64,000 nucleotides of DNA, from the NCBI RefSeq assembly GCF_042677145.1, contig NZ_JBHTIT010000001.1, forward strand, positions 2,108,001 to 2,172,000. The letters run 5' to 3'. Shown here piece after piece: positions 34,735 through 44,357 of the stretch. The position numbers and the translations under genes are program-made. Below the pieces are notes generated by a model. That model did no database searches. It was not told the origin of the DNA and saw only the letters and a program-made list of their open reading frames with translations. This stretch comes from Perlucidibaca wandonensis (GTDB taxonomy: Bacteria > Pseudomonadota > Gammaproteobacteria > Pseudomonadales > Moraxellaceae). The number at the start of each line of letters is the position of its first letter. The stretch's first letter is position 1.

Positions 34735-34808
34735 TTCCTGTAGCAGGTTACGTCGACACAGCTTGCTCGCTAGAGCGAGAGCTAGGTGCCGAGTAACTGT
34801 AGGGCGTG

Positions 34809-37217
34809 TTAGCGCGGACGCCTCGGTGCACGACTGCCATCATCACGTGGTGGTAAGCCTGTGTGCTGCGTCTGTATTTGCCCCTTCTGCGGCGTACGCT
34901 GTGACGCACGCGACTTCTGTGGCTGTACCTTCACCGACACGCCTTCTATCGTACTGGTGTTTTTCTTACGCGGACTCGCGTACTGGCCATCGGTCGCTGG
35001 CTGCCATGTTGGAATCAAATGCTGCTTACCGTTGCCAATTAGATCGGCACGACCCATCGCTCTCAATGCTTCACGCAGCAATGGCCAGTTATTGGCATCG
35101 TGGTAGCGCAAAAAAGCTTTGTGCAGGCGACGACGTTTATCACCTTTCACAATTTCTACTTCTTCCGAATCACGCGTGACTTTACGCAGCGGGTTTTTGC
35201 CGCTGTGATACATCGCTGTGGCTGTGGCCATGGGCGATGGATAGAACGCCTGTACTTGGTCGGCGCGGAAGCCATTTTTCTTTAGCCAAATAGCCAAGTC
35301 CAGCATGTCTTCATCGGTGGTGCCGGGGTGGGCCGCGATGAAGTAAGGAATGAGAAATTGTTCTTTGCCCGCTTCTTTCGAAAACTTATCGAAGAGCTGC
35401 TTGAAGCGATCATAGCTGCCAATGCCGGGCTTCATCATTTTCGATAAAGGCCCTTCCTGCGTGTGCTCTGGGGCAATTTTCAGGTAGCCGCCAACATGGT
35501 GTGTGACCAGCTCGCGCACATATTCGGGCGATTGCACAGCGAGGTCGTAGCGTAGGCCTGAGCTAATCAAGACCTTTTTCACGCCCTTGAGCTCACGAGC
35601 ACGGCGGTAGAGCTTGATAAGCGGGTCATGATCAGTATTGAGGTTTTCGCAAATGCCGGGATAAACGCACGATGGCTTGCGGCAGGCGGCCTCGATCACG
35701 GGGCTTTTGCAGGCTAGGCGATACATATTGGCAGTCGGGCCGCCAAGATCAGAGACGATGCCGGTGAAGCCCGGCACATCGCGCATTTTTTCCACTTCAC
35801 GAATGATCGAGTCTTCCGAGCGGCTTTGAATAATGCGGCCTTCATGCTCAGTGATAGAGCAGAAAGTGCAGCCGCCAAAGCAGCCGCGCATGATGTTGAC
35901 CGAGAAGCGAATCATCTCGTAGGCCGGAATGCGTGCACCCTCATAGGATGGATGTGGTACGCGGGCATAAGGCAGGTCGAAGACGTAGTCCATCTCTTCA
36001 GTGGTCAACGGAATTGGCGGTGGGTTGAGCCAGACGTCATTTTCACCGTGGCGCTGAACTAGCGCGCGAGCGTTACCGGGGTTGGTTTCTAAGTGCAATA
36101 CGCGGTTGGCGTGAGCGTAGAGCACGGGGTCGGCTTTGACTTTCTCATACGACGGCAGGCGAATCACCGTGTCATCACGCGCAGGCAATTTGCTGCGCTT
36201 GCTCACGCTACCGGCGGGCAATAGGTCGACCACAGTGGTGTCATCGGGCAATGCGGTGAGATCGCCCCAAGCACCTGGCGTGACTTCGATTGGTGCGCCG
36301 ATGTCATTGGCGCCGGGCATGCTATTGCTGCTGAAAGTGCCGAAGCCACGATCGCTGGCGGCATTGCTCAGCTCGCTGGAAAATGCGCTGCCGGCATAAG
36401 TTGCTGCGCTCTTTTGTTTCTCAATATCGCAGGCGGCTAAGTCGGCGGTGTTCACATAGGGGTTGAGAATACGGTCGACGCGGCCAGGTGCATCGACTCG
36501 TGTGGAGTCAAGGACAAACATGCCTTTAGGCGTGTCGCGACGTAAAAACGAAGTGCCGCGTACATCGGTGATATTACGAATGGATTCGCCACGACTTAAG
36601 CGGTGAGCAATCTCGACGATGGCGCGCTCAGCATTGCCGTAAAGCAAAATATCAGACTTAGCGTCGAGCAAAATCGAGCGGCGGACTTTATCTTGCCAGT
36701 AATCGTAATGTGCGATGCGACGTAGCGAGGCTTCGATGCCGCCGAGTACTTGCGGCACATCGGGATAGGCTTCGCGAGCGCGCTGGGCATAGACGAGGCT
36801 TGCGCGGTCTGGGCGACGACCACCTTCGTCATTGGGCGAATAAGCATCGTCGGAACGGATTTTGCGATCGGCCGTGTAGCGGTTGATCATCGAGTCCATA
36901 TTGCCGGCGGCGATGCCGAAAAATAGGTTGGGTTTGCCCAGCACTTTGAATGGGTCAGCAGACTGCCATTCAGGCTGCGCGATGATGCCGACGCGAAAGC
37001 CCTGGGCTTCGAGCAGGCGACCGATGATGGCCATGCCGAAGCTTGGGTGGTCAATATAGGCATCGCCGGTAATGATGATGATGTCGCAAGAGTCCCAGCC
37101 AAGTTGGTCCATCTCGGCGCGCGACATTGGTAAAAATGGCGCGTCACCAAAACATTCGGCCCAATAACGGCCGTGGCCGAAAAGCGGCGTTTTTGCGACC
37201 GGGGGTAACAAGCTCAT
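34809..37217 (-). CDS. ygiQ: YgiQ-family radical SAM protein
   Basis: An 802-residue radical SAM enzyme of the YgiQ (UPF0313) family. The N-terminal domain resembles a B12-binding fold (CDIIIITGDAYIDHPSFGMAI). The [4Fe-4S] motif is in MRGCFGGCTFCSITEHEGR, CxxxCxxC. The C-terminal tail is Arg/Lys/Gln-rich and probably unstructured. The reaction is unknown. I use ATG 37217, seven bases after GGAG, in place of the GTG just upstream. Between it and the esterase (34735-34808) there is only a small palindrome around CTCGCTAGAGCGAG. Confidence 0.92.
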   Translation of the reverse strand: MSLLPPVAKTPLFGHGRYWAECFGDAPFLPMSRAEMDQLGWDSCDIIIITGDAYIDHPSFGMAIIGRLLEAQGFRVGIIAQPEWQSADPFKVLGKPNLFFGIAAGNMDSMINRYTADRKIRSDDAYSPNDEGGRRPDRASLVYAQRAREAYPDVPQVLGGIEASLRRIAHYDYWQDKVRRSILLDAKSDILLYGNAERAIVEIAHRLSRGESIRNITDVRGTSFLRRDTPKGMFVLDSTRVDAPGRVDRILNPYVNTADLAACDIEKQKSAATYAGSAFSSELSNAASDRGFGTFSSNSMPGANDIGAPIEVTPGAWGDLTALPDDTTVVDLLPAGSVSKRSKLPARDDTVIRLPSYEKVKADPVLYAHANRVLHLETNPGNARALVQRHGENDVWLNPPPIPLTTEEMDYVFDLPYARVPHPSYEGARIPAYEMIRFSVNIMRGCFGGCTFCSITEHEGRIIQSRSEDSIIREVEKMRDVPGFTGIVSDLGGPTANMYRLACKSPVIEAACRKPSCVYPGICENLNTDHDPLIKLYRRARELKGVKKVLISSGLRYDLAVQSPEYVRELVTHHVGGYLKIAPEHTQEGPLSKMMKPGIGSYDRFKQLFDKFSKEAGKEQFLIPYFIAAHPGTTDEDMLDLAIWLKKNGFRADQVQAFYPSPMATATAMYHSGKNPLRKVTRDSEEVEIVKGDKRRRLHKAFLRYHDANNWPLLREALRAMGRADLIGNGKQHLIPTWQPATDGQYASPRKKNTSTIEGVSVKVQPQKSRASQRTPQKGQIQTQHTGLPPRDDGSRAPRRPR

Positions 37218-37287
37218 CACATCACTCCAGCACGGGAAACGTGCAGATTAGCTGGCGGACATAATGGCCCGCCGGATTCAAACAGTT

Positions 37288-37800
37288 TTAGAAGCCCAGC
37301 AACGGCAACAGGGCTTCGACCATTGCGCCATCGAGACCGACTAGGCCGCCGACGCGGTTGGACAGGCTGGTTTTCAGACTTTCGCCGGTGTTGTTACGCA
37401 GCGCAGTAGCTGCTTTAACAGCGCTGGCGTCGGCTTGGCTAAGGCGTGAGCCAAGCGCTTGCTCGACCTTGGCCACAGCAGCGTTTTCGCTTACCGGCGT
37501 GCCAATGGAAGGAAACAAGGCGGCGAGCACTGGGCCGTTTAGACCGACGTGCGAGCCAACGTTGTTAAGAAAGCTGTTTTGCACGCCATTTAGGCCAGTC
37601 TTAGTAGCGCCAACCAAGCCTTGCAGTTGTACTTTTTCGGCTACGCCAAGAGCGGTACCGCGCTTAGCTTCCAAAGCTTGGATGAATGACTGAGTTTGGC
37701 TCGCAGACGCGCCATTGTTAGCGCCAGCGTTGCCACCGCCCATGGTGACGCAGGCAGCAAGGCTTAAGCAGGTAGCAGCAACGATTAGTAATTTTTTCAT
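37288..37800 (-). CDS. Unknown lipoprotein with internal duplication
   Basis: A 170-residue predicted lipoprotein: basic start, hydrophobic stretch, lipobox LAAC with Cys17 as the acylated residue, then a Gly/Asn/Ser-rich linker. I do not recognise the family. The mature part is two similar halves about 69 residues apart: residues 77-100 and 146-169 share 11 of 24 positions, around NxVGxxVGLxG and ALxPxxG. It lies 27 bases downstream of argH on the same strand, so it may be read with it. ATG 37800 follows AAGGATTTATTG, the same sequence that precedes the OmpA-like gene. Confidence 0.75.
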   Translation of the reverse strand: MKKLLIVAATCLSLAACVTMGGGNAGANNGASASQTQSFIQALEAKRGTALGVAEKVQLQGLVGATKTGLNGVQNSFLNNVGSHVGLNGPVLAALFPSIGTPVSENAAVAKVEQALGSRLSQADASAVKAATALRNNTGESLKTSLSNRVGGLVGLDGAMVEALLPLLGF

Positions 37801-37827
37801 CAATAAATCCTTAATAAATTGGGGGCG

Positions 37828-39213
37828 TTAAGCGATACGGTCGCGGGCACGTAAAACGGCGGCGCGTACTTGTTTTGGCGCGGTACCGCCGATGTGATCG
37901 CGGGCATTGACCGAGCCTTCAAGCGTAAGCACTTCAAAAACGTCATCGCTGATGTCGCTAGAAAACTCTTGCAGCTCAGCTAAGCTCATCTCGGCTAAAT
38001 CTTTGCCGCTAGACACGCCATAACCAACGGCTTTACCAACCACTTCGTGCGCATCGCGGAAGGCTAAGCCGTGCTTAACTAGGTAGTCGGCAAGGTCGGT
38101 AGCGGTAGCAAAGCCGCGGCGCGCAGCTTCACGCATGATTTCACGGCGCGGCACCAGCGCTGGCACCATGTCGGCAAAGGCGCGCAATGAGCCCATGACG
38201 GTATCGGCGGTATCAAATAGCGGTTCTTTGTCTTCTTGGTTGTCTTTGTTGTAAGCCAGAGGCTGGCCTTTCATCAGCGTTAAGAGCGCCATGAGATGGC
38301 CAAAGACGCGGCCACTTTTGCCACGAACTAACTCAGGCACATCGGGGTTTTTCTTTTGCGGCATGATGCTCGAGCCGGTGCAGAAGCGATCAGGCAGGTC
38401 GACAAAATTGAACTGCGCCGATGCCCACAGCACCAACTCTTCGCTAAAGCGTGAGAGGTGCATCATGATCAAGGCGCTGGCCGAGCAAAACTCGATAGCA
38501 AAATCGCGATCGGAAACGGCATCGAGCGAGTTTTCGCAAATGCCATCGAAGCCCAAAAGCTTGGCTGTGATGCGGCGATCGATGGGATAGGTCGTGCCGG
38601 CTAATGCTGCTGAGCCCAAAGGCAGGCGATTCACTCGCACGCGCAGGTCGATTAGGCGCTCGTCATCGCGCTTAAGGTTTTCAAACCACGCCAATAAATG
38701 ATGGCCAAACGTCACTGGCTGAGCGGTTTGCAAATGCGTGAAGCCGGGCATGATAGTGTCGGCTTCGCGCTCAGCGAGATCGATTAAGCCGGTCATCAGG
38801 CGCTTTAATTCGCCGCGAATAGCATCAATTTCATCGCGCAAATATAAGCGGATGTCGGTGGCGACTTGGTCGTTACGGCTACGGCCAGTGTGCAAGCGTT
38901 TGCCTGCGATGCCGATGCGATCGGTAAGGCGGCTTTCGATGTTCATGTGCACATCTTCAAGCTCAACGCGCCAGACGAATTCGCCACGGCTAATTTCATC
39001 TTCAATAGCCTTTAAGCCATCGACAATAAGGTCGCGATCGGCAGCGTTTAAGACGCCAACTTCAGCGAGCATGGTGGCGTGGGCGATCGAGCCACGAATA
39101 TCTTGGCGATACATGCGCTTGTCGAACTGCACCGAAGCAGTGAACTCGGCGACGAATTGATCGGTGGCCTCAGCGAAGCGGCCACCCCACATGGATGATG
39201 ATGGGGTGCTCAT
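37828..39213 (-). CDS. argH: ArgH, argininosuccinate lyase
   Basis: The last enzyme of arginine synthesis, 461 residues, fumarase/aspartase superfamily. The signature GSSIMPQKKNPDVPEL contains the catalytic Ser loop, and the segment TGRSRNDQVATDIRLYLRD forms the substrate site. I use ATG 39213, eight bases after AAAGG, over a TTG two codons upstream. It is divergent from algZ, an arrangement also found in Pseudomonas. Confidence 0.96.
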   Translation of the reverse strand: MSTPSSSMWGGRFAEATDQFVAEFTASVQFDKRMYRQDIRGSIAHATMLAEVGVLNAADRDLIVDGLKAIEDEISRGEFVWRVELEDVHMNIESRLTDRIGIAGKRLHTGRSRNDQVATDIRLYLRDEIDAIRGELKRLMTGLIDLAEREADTIMPGFTHLQTAQPVTFGHHLLAWFENLKRDDERLIDLRVRVNRLPLGSAALAGTTYPIDRRITAKLLGFDGICENSLDAVSDRDFAIEFCSASALIMMHLSRFSEELVLWASAQFNFVDLPDRFCTGSSIMPQKKNPDVPELVRGKSGRVFGHLMALLTLMKGQPLAYNKDNQEDKEPLFDTADTVMGSLRAFADMVPALVPRREIMREAARRGFATATDLADYLVKHGLAFRDAHEVVGKAVGYGVSSGKDLAEMSLAELQEFSSDISDDVFEVLTLEGSVNARDHIGGTAPKQVRAAVLRARDRIA

Positions 39214-39363
39214 GAACAAACCTTTGGGCGCGATGGGCGCATTATGTTTTCGGCGGGCCTGCTTAAAATAAAAGCAGTGCGGTTAAAAATAAGTCGCTAA
39301 GTATACATCACCTAGCCCCTGCGCCGCTTGTGAACGCGGGCCAGCCTCGGGCACACTGAAGCC

Positions 39364-40434
39364 ATGCCTATCTTAAAAAAACAACAAGCGGCGCAAGAGC
39401 ATCTGCTCGACAATAATGAGTTCTGGTTGCCGGACTTTTGCTCACGCACGTTCACTCTGCGCGTCGCCGTCATTTGCGTGCTCATCTCCCTATTTTTACT
39501 ACTCGCGCAATCACCATCGCTGTGGCCATTTCCATTCTGGGATTATGTCTTGCTGCTACTGCTGACTAGCAGCGTCATGGGCGTTAGCTTTTTTCTGATT
39601 TGCCGCTGGCGCCAGCGCATGATGGCTTGGCGCCATTTGGCTGTTGCGGCGGCGGTCGTCGTTATCATCATGTTCAACCTGCTATGGCTAAGCCTGGTTG
39701 GCTTTATGTTGCTCGATGCCCTGAACCTGCCCATGCTCTCGTTTGTCAGCAATGAGTATTCGGCGATCTTCCGACATCTGCTTATTAGCGGCCTTTTTGC
39801 TGGCCTATTTATGCGTTACCTGACTTTGCAGGCGCAGCTCAGAAATCGTGAAAAAGCCGCAATGCAGGCTCGTCTAGAGGCTTTGCAAGCTCGTATTGAG
39901 CCGCATTTTTTGTTTAATTCGATGAATATTATTGCCAGCTTAATCAGTATCGACCCTGAGAAAGCAGAGCAAGTTGTAGAGGATTTGGCTGCGCTATTTC
40001 GCGCCAGCTTGAAAGATACCGCCGATGTCAGTCTTGCTGATGAAATTGCCCTATGCCGGCGTTATGCCAATATCGAAGAGCTGCGTTTAGGCGATCGACT
40101 AAATATTGATTGGCAGGTGGCTGCCGACGCAAACGCTGTGCGGATTCCCTTATTAACGCTGCAGCCATTGCTAGAGAATGCCATCCGCCATGGTGCAGAA
40201 ATGTCGATAGTGCCTTGCAAAATCACATTAGCTGTTCAGATTTCGCCCGATTGGGTTAGGATACGACTGACGAATCCGCTGCCGCCGTCGCCAGCGCGCC
40301 CAGGCAATCAAATGTCTATGCGCAATGTGCGACTGCGATTACAGGCACGTTTTGGCCCCGAAGCAACACTTGAGGCTGCGCCTAAAGCGGATTTATTTGT
40401 CACAGAGCTGAGTTATCCTCGACGCTTAGCCTAA
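39364..40434 (+). CDS. algZ: AlgZ-like LytS-type sensor histidine kinase
   Basis: A 356-residue membrane kinase. Four membrane helices occupy residues about 30-155, with no large periplasmic loop. The LytS-type phospho-acceptor region is ARIEPHFLFNSMNIIASLIS, and the ATP-binding domain has LQPLLENAIRHGAE. The domain lacks strong canonical G boxes, as in AlgZ of Pseudomonas. It is divergent from argH and directly upstream of the AlgR-like regulator. In Pseudomonas this pair controls alginate and twitching; targets here are unknown. Confidence 0.9.
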   Translation: MPILKKQQAAQEHLLDNNEFWLPDFCSRTFTLRVAVICVLISLFLLLAQSPSLWPFPFWDYVLLLLLTSSVMGVSFFLICRWRQRMMAWRHLAVAAAVVVIIMFNLLWLSLVGFMLLDALNLPMLSFVSNEYSAIFRHLLISGLFAGLFMRYLTLQAQLRNREKAAMQARLEALQARIEPHFLFNSMNIIASLISIDPEKAEQVVEDLAALFRASLKDTADVSLADEIALCRRYANIEELRLGDRLNIDWQVAADANAVRIPLLTLQPLLENAIRHGAEMSIVPCKITLAVQISPDWVRIRLTNPLPPSPARPGNQMSMRNVRLRLQARFGPEATLEAAPKADLFVTELSYPRRLA

Positions 40435-40487
40435 AAAGAACGAGCCGTAATGGCCGTCATAACAAGAAGAAAAGTGAGGTTAAGGTG

Positions 40488-41237
40488 ATGAAACCACGTG
40501 TCATTATTTGTGACGATGAGCGTCTAGCCCGCGAACGCCTAGTGCGCCTTCTCGAAGATATCGGTGGCTATGAGCTAGTAGGTTTAGCAGAGCATGGTGA
40601 GCAAGCGCTTGCTCTTGTTGAAGAATACCGCCCCGATATTGTCCTGATGGATATGCGCATGCCGGTCATGGATGGTCTAACTTGTGCCCGCCAGCTCTCC
40701 GAGCGTGAATCGCCCCCTGCCATTATTTTCTGCACTGCTTTCGATGAGCATGCGCTAGAAGCATTCTCGGTGACCGCCTCAGGTTACGTACTAAAGCCAG
40801 TGAGTCGCGAAAGCCTGCGTGAAGCCTTGACTCGTGCTTGCCGCGTTAGCCAATTGCAGCTTGGCACCGTGCGGCAGCAGCCCACGATTACTGAGCGCAC
40901 CACGCATCGCAGCCATATCACGGCGCGTACCCATCGCGGCATTGAGCTGATTCCTATCGATGAAGTGCGTTATTTTCTAGCTGATCACAAATACGTCACC
41001 GTGCGCCATGAGCATGGCGAAGTGTTGATTGATGAAACACTAAAAGAGCTTGAAGAAGAATTTGGCGACCGCTTTATTCGTATTCATCGCAATGCTTTGT
41101 TGTCGTTGAACTTTCTAGAAGGTCTAGAGGTTATTTCGACAGGGCAATACCGCGTGCGTATTCGTGGCTTAGATGAGCGCCTAGTGGTGAGTCGTCGGCA
41201 TTTGCCCGAATTGCGCGAGACCTTGCATCGGGTCTAA
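40488..41237 (+). CDS. algR: AlgR-like LytTR response regulator
   Basis: A 249-residue regulator. The receiver has DDERLARERL, the phosphorylated Asp in DIVLMDMRMP and the Lys in YVLKPVSRES. The C-terminal LytTR DNA-binding domain (IELIPIDEVRYFLADHKYV, then FIRIHRNALL) follows. I choose ATG 40488, eight bases after GAGG, in place of the GTG at 40485. It lies downstream of algZ and upstream of hemC, an order shared with Pseudomonas and its relatives. Confidence 0.92.
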   Translation: MKPRVIICDDERLARERLVRLLEDIGGYELVGLAEHGEQALALVEEYRPDIVLMDMRMPVMDGLTCARQLSERESPPAIIFCTAFDEHALEAFSVTASGYVLKPVSRESLREALTRACRVSQLQLGTVRQQPTITERTTHRSHITARTHRGIELIPIDEVRYFLADHKYVTVRHEHGEVLIDETLKELEEEFGDRFIRIHRNALLSLNFLEGLEVISTGQYRVRIRGLDERLVVSRRHLPELRETLHRV

Positions 41238-41307
41238 GCCGCAAGCTTTACGCAGTTAAGCCTTGGGGCTGCTACACTCAATCGTAGTGTTCGGCCCCGA
41301 GGTTTTC

Positions 41308-42261
41308 ATGTCTATAGGTACATCAGCGCAGCCACTGCGCATCGCCACTCGCCAAAGCCCGCTTGCCCTCTGGCAAGCCCATTACGTTGCCAATGAATTG
41401 CGCCGCCATCATCCCGGCCTAGTCGTTGAGCTCGTCTCCATGGTCACTCAAGGTGACAAAATCTTAGATGTTCCATTGGCAAAAATCGGCGGCAAAGGCT
41501 TGTTCGTGAAAGAGTTAGAAGCCGCCATGCTCGATGGCCGCGCCGACATCGCCGTGCATTCGATGAAAGATGTGCCGATGACTTTCCCAGAAGGTTTGGA
41601 GCTATCGGTTATTTGCCCGCGCGAAAATCCATTCGATGCCTTTGTTAGCAATAAATATGAGTCAGTCGAAGCCCTGCCTTTAGGTGCTGTTGTCGGCACG
41701 TCTAGCTTGCGTCGCCAGTGCCAAATTCGCCGTGCCAGACCTGACTTAGTGGTGAAGGATTTACGCGGCAATGTGCAAACTCGTTTGGGCAAGTTAGATG
41801 CCGGTGAGTATGACGCTATCATTCTGGCCTGTGCTGGCTTGCTGCGCCTAAACATGAGCGATCGCATTCGTTGCAGCCTAGACCCGGAGCTGATGTTGCC
41901 AGCTGTTGGCCAAGGTGCTGTTGGCATTGAGTGCCGCACGCATGATGCTTATACGCGATCTTTATTGGCACCTTTACATGACCTGGCCACGGCCATTCGC
42001 GTGACAGCTGAGCGCGCAATGAATACGCGCCTAGAAGGCGGCTGCCAAGTGCCAATCGCCGGCTATGCCACGCTTTCGGGCGATCAAATATCCATCGAGG
42101 GCCGAGTAGGCAGTGTTGATGGTCAGCGCATGATTATCGACTACGTGATGGGCTCGCAAAGCCAAGCCGAAGCCTTGGGCATTGAGCTCGCCGAAAAGCT
42201 CTTGGCGCAAGGTGCTGGTGAGATTCTCGACGAGGTTTATGGGCGTTCGAGTACGCGCTAA
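41308..42261 (+). CDS. hemC: HemC, hydroxymethylbilane synthase
   Basis: Porphobilinogen deaminase, 317 residues. The start RIATRQSPLALWQAHYV and the segment HSMKDVPM are typical. The cysteine that carries the dipyrromethane cofactor is in LEGGCQVPIAGYA near residue 247. It joins four porphobilinogens into hydroxymethylbilane. I use ATG 41308 with GAGG upstream; an earlier in-frame ATG at 41263 would add an atypical N-terminus. Its stop overlaps the hemD start (TAATG). Confidence 0.96.
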   Translation: MSIGTSAQPLRIATRQSPLALWQAHYVANELRRHHPGLVVELVSMVTQGDKILDVPLAKIGGKGLFVKELEAAMLDGRADIAVHSMKDVPMTFPEGLELSVICPRENPFDAFVSNKYESVEALPLGAVVGTSSLRRQCQIRRARPDLVVKDLRGNVQTRLGKLDAGEYDAIILACAGLLRLNMSDRIRCSLDPELMLPAVGQGAVGIECRTHDAYTRSLLAPLHDLATAIRVTAERAMNTRLEGGCQVPIAGYATLSGDQISIEGRVGSVDGQRMIIDYVMGSQSQAEALGIELAEKLLAQGAGEILDEVYGRSSTR

Positions 42262-42986
42262 TGCGGGTGCTCAATCCTCGCCCATCGCGCCAAGCTCAGC
42301 CGCTCAGTGAGGCTTTGCGAGACGCCGGCCATGACGTGTTGGAGCTGCCTTTGCTGGCGGTCGAGCCATTAGCGCTTGATGCCGTAGCGCGTACGCAGAT
42401 TCTCGCGCTTGATCGTTATGATGGCGTGGTTTTTGTTAGCGCCAATGCCGCGCGTTATGGCGTGGCGGCGGTGAGCGATTACTGGCCCCAATGGCCTGAC
42501 CCTTTGCCTTGCGTGGCGGTCGGAGTGGCAACGGCGGCGGTGCTTGAGGCTGAGGGCTTGCGCGTACACATCGCGGCGCAGGAAGATAGCGAAGGCATGT
42601 TGGCGCTACCGATATTGCAGGCAGTGGCGGGTCAGCATTGGCTGATTTGCCGTGGTGAGGATGGCCGCGAGCTTTTGCGCAGCACTTTGCTCGAACGTGG
42701 TGCTGAGGTCGAAACTCTGGCGCTGTATAAACGATTTTTGCCCAACACGGCGCGCGCTGAATGGGCAGCCTGCTATCCTCGGCCGGATGTTGTGCTGCTC
42801 AGTAGCGCAATGATTTGGCGGCATTGGCAGCAGATTGCTGGCGCTGAAGCCATTGCGCCGTGGCTGATTACCGTGAGCTCGCGCTTAGCTGAGACCGTGC
42901 GCGCTGCGGGTGCAACACGGGTGACCTGTGCTGATGGCGCACAGCCAAAGCATTGGCTGGCGGCACTAGCTCAGCTCCCACAATAA
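42261..42986 (+). CDS. hemD: HemD, uroporphyrinogen-III synthase
   Basis: A 241-residue uroporphyrinogen-III synthase, which closes and inverts the D ring of hydroxymethylbilane. Sequence is divergent in this family. The visible signs are the N-terminal VLNPRPSRQAQPLSEALRDAG, a central VVFVSANAARYGV and VLLSSAMIW near the end. Its ATG overlaps the hemC stop by one base, supporting coupled translation. hemX follows 28 bases later. Confidence 0.92.
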   Translation: MRVLNPRPSRQAQPLSEALRDAGHDVLELPLLAVEPLALDAVARTQILALDRYDGVVFVSANAARYGVAAVSDYWPQWPDPLPCVAVGVATAAVLEAEGLRVHIAAQEDSEGMLALPILQAVAGQHWLICRGEDGRELLRSTLLERGAEVETLALYKRFLPNTARAEWAACYPRPDVVLLSSAMIWRHWQQIAGAEAIAPWLITVSSRLAETVRAAGATRVTCADGAQPKHWLAALAQLPQ

Positions 42987-43014
42987 TATTTAGTAGAACT
43001 ACAAGGATTTCGTC

Positions 43015-44007
43015 ATGGCAGCACCCACAAGCCGTCAACCACTGGTGACATCGGTTGCGATCAAGCGACCCTTAAGCCTGGGCTTTAAAATTGTGCTGTT
43101 ATTTCTCATGCTGCTGACCATCGCTTCCGGCATCATGGCGTGGCATAGCGAGCAGGAGCATAAGCGTGCGCGCAGTAGCTTACGCGTCGCCGATACTGCA
43201 TTAACACGAGTCAGTGGCGAGCTTGAAGCCATGAGCCTGCGTGAGTCTTTGCGCGACGCACAGCTGAAGCAGCAGCAAGTTGCCATCCAAAGCTTACTGG
43301 CCGATGGCCCGGCTTTGCGCCAACGCTGGCTGATTGACCGTATTGATGCTGCGGTGACGGTGGCCGAACAAGCCTTAGTGTTACGCCAAGATGCGCTAGG
43401 AGCACGCCGAGCTTTGGCCGCTGCCGATGCCTTGCTAAATGAGCAGCGCATCGAAAATCTTGAGCCGCTGCATCGTGCTTTGCAGCAAGACATCAGCACC
43501 TTGTCGGCTATTGAGCCGGTTGATGCTAGCGCGGTGTATTTACGTTTGTCTGCCCTGCAAGCGGCCGTTGAGAAACTCACGGTGAGCAAGCACGAGGCGG
43601 TGAAAGCGCAGGCACAGGTCGCAAATAAGAAAAGCGCAGGTGCTGAGAGTCTTTGGCAGCAGGGCTTAGATAAGTTCCGTGAGCTTATTGTTGTGCGTCG
43701 CCATGATGTAGCGCTCGAACCCATGCTCGATGACACGCGCTTGAGCTTGTTACGTGGCCAACTCGATGCGCAAATTCTGCAAGCTCAGGTGGCCCTGCTG
43801 CGTGGCGACAGTGTGCTGTATCGCGCCGCCCTAGAGTCGGCTAGCCATCGCATTCAGTCGCGCCTAGCTGCGCTGTCCGCTAAGCAAACCGAGCCCTTGC
43901 TGGATGAGCTTGCAGATTTACAAGCCCAGCCGGTGATGCTCGATGCGCCAGCCTTAGTTAGCCGTGCGGCTTTGAGTGCATTACCGACTCTGGGCGGGGA
44001 GCGTTAA
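43015..44007 (+). CDS. hemX: HemX-like membrane protein
   Basis: A 330-residue protein with one membrane helix near residues 25-45 (FKIVLLFLMLLTIASGIMAW). Long, mostly helical, predicted coiled-coil periplasmic segments follow. This is the HemX layout (sometimes misnamed uroporphyrinogen-III methyltransferase), and its position after hemD fits. It is a little short and lacks the long acidic/proline-rich cytoplasmic N-terminus seen in many relatives. Function is unclear; it has no methyltransferase domain. Confidence 0.82.
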   Translation: MAAPTSRQPLVTSVAIKRPLSLGFKIVLLFLMLLTIASGIMAWHSEQEHKRARSSLRVADTALTRVSGELEAMSLRESLRDAQLKQQQVAIQSLLADGPALRQRWLIDRIDAAVTVAEQALVLRQDALGARRALAAADALLNEQRIENLEPLHRALQQDISTLSAIEPVDASAVYLRLSALQAAVEKLTVSKHEAVKAQAQVANKKSAGAESLWQQGLDKFRELIVVRRHDVALEPMLDDTRLSLLRGQLDAQILQAQVALLRGDSVLYRAALESASHRIQSRLAALSAKQTEPLLDELADLQAQPVMLDAPALVSRAALSALPTLGGER

Positions 44008-44009
44008 TT

Positions 44010-44312
44010 ATGCGTGCTCTTTCTTGGCTGTGCTTAATGACGATTTTGCTAGCGCTAGGTTTTGCGGCCTTTAGCAAAGACCCGGGCTATGTCTTGATTA
44101 GTTGGGGCAAGACATCGATAGAGTTGAGCTTGGTGTTAGCAGTATTTATTGCTGTGGTTTGGGTGTGGATAGTTGCACGCTTGGTCAGCCTTGAGTTGTG
44201 GCTGCGTAGCGCGTCATCGCGCTTGCCGAAGCGCTTGTCGAGCAAAAAAGCAGCAGATAAGCCAATAGTTGCACCCGCAACGACAAAAAACTGGACGCCA
44301 AGCTCGCGATAG
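44010..44312 (+). CDS. hemY: HemY, N-terminal membrane domain only (truncated)
   Basis: A 100-residue protein, two bases after hemX. It has two membrane helices and the GYVLISWGKTSIELSL segment between them, which is the N-terminal anchor of the HemY family. HemY proteins are normally about 400 residues, with a TPR domain after this point. Here the frame ends after a short Lys/Pro/Thr-rich tail, 45 bases before tRNA-Phe, and I see no TPR remnant in any frame. Either a deletion removed the domain or this lineage keeps a minimal form. Whether it is functional is unknown. Confidence 0.75.
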   Translation: MRALSWLCLMTILLALGFAAFSKDPGYVLISWGKTSIELSLVLAVFIAVVWVWIVARLVSLELWLRSASSRLPKRLSSKKAADKPIVAPATTKNWTPSSR

Positions 44313-44357
44313 GCTTGACGCTAGCCTCCGTCGCGGCTTTAATACGCCCCTCGCGTG

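Noticed and set aside
43015..44007. HemX as a uroporphyrinogen-III methyltransferase
   Set aside because: Older annotation gives this name, but the protein has one membrane helix and coiled-coil regions with no SAM-binding methyltransferase motif.
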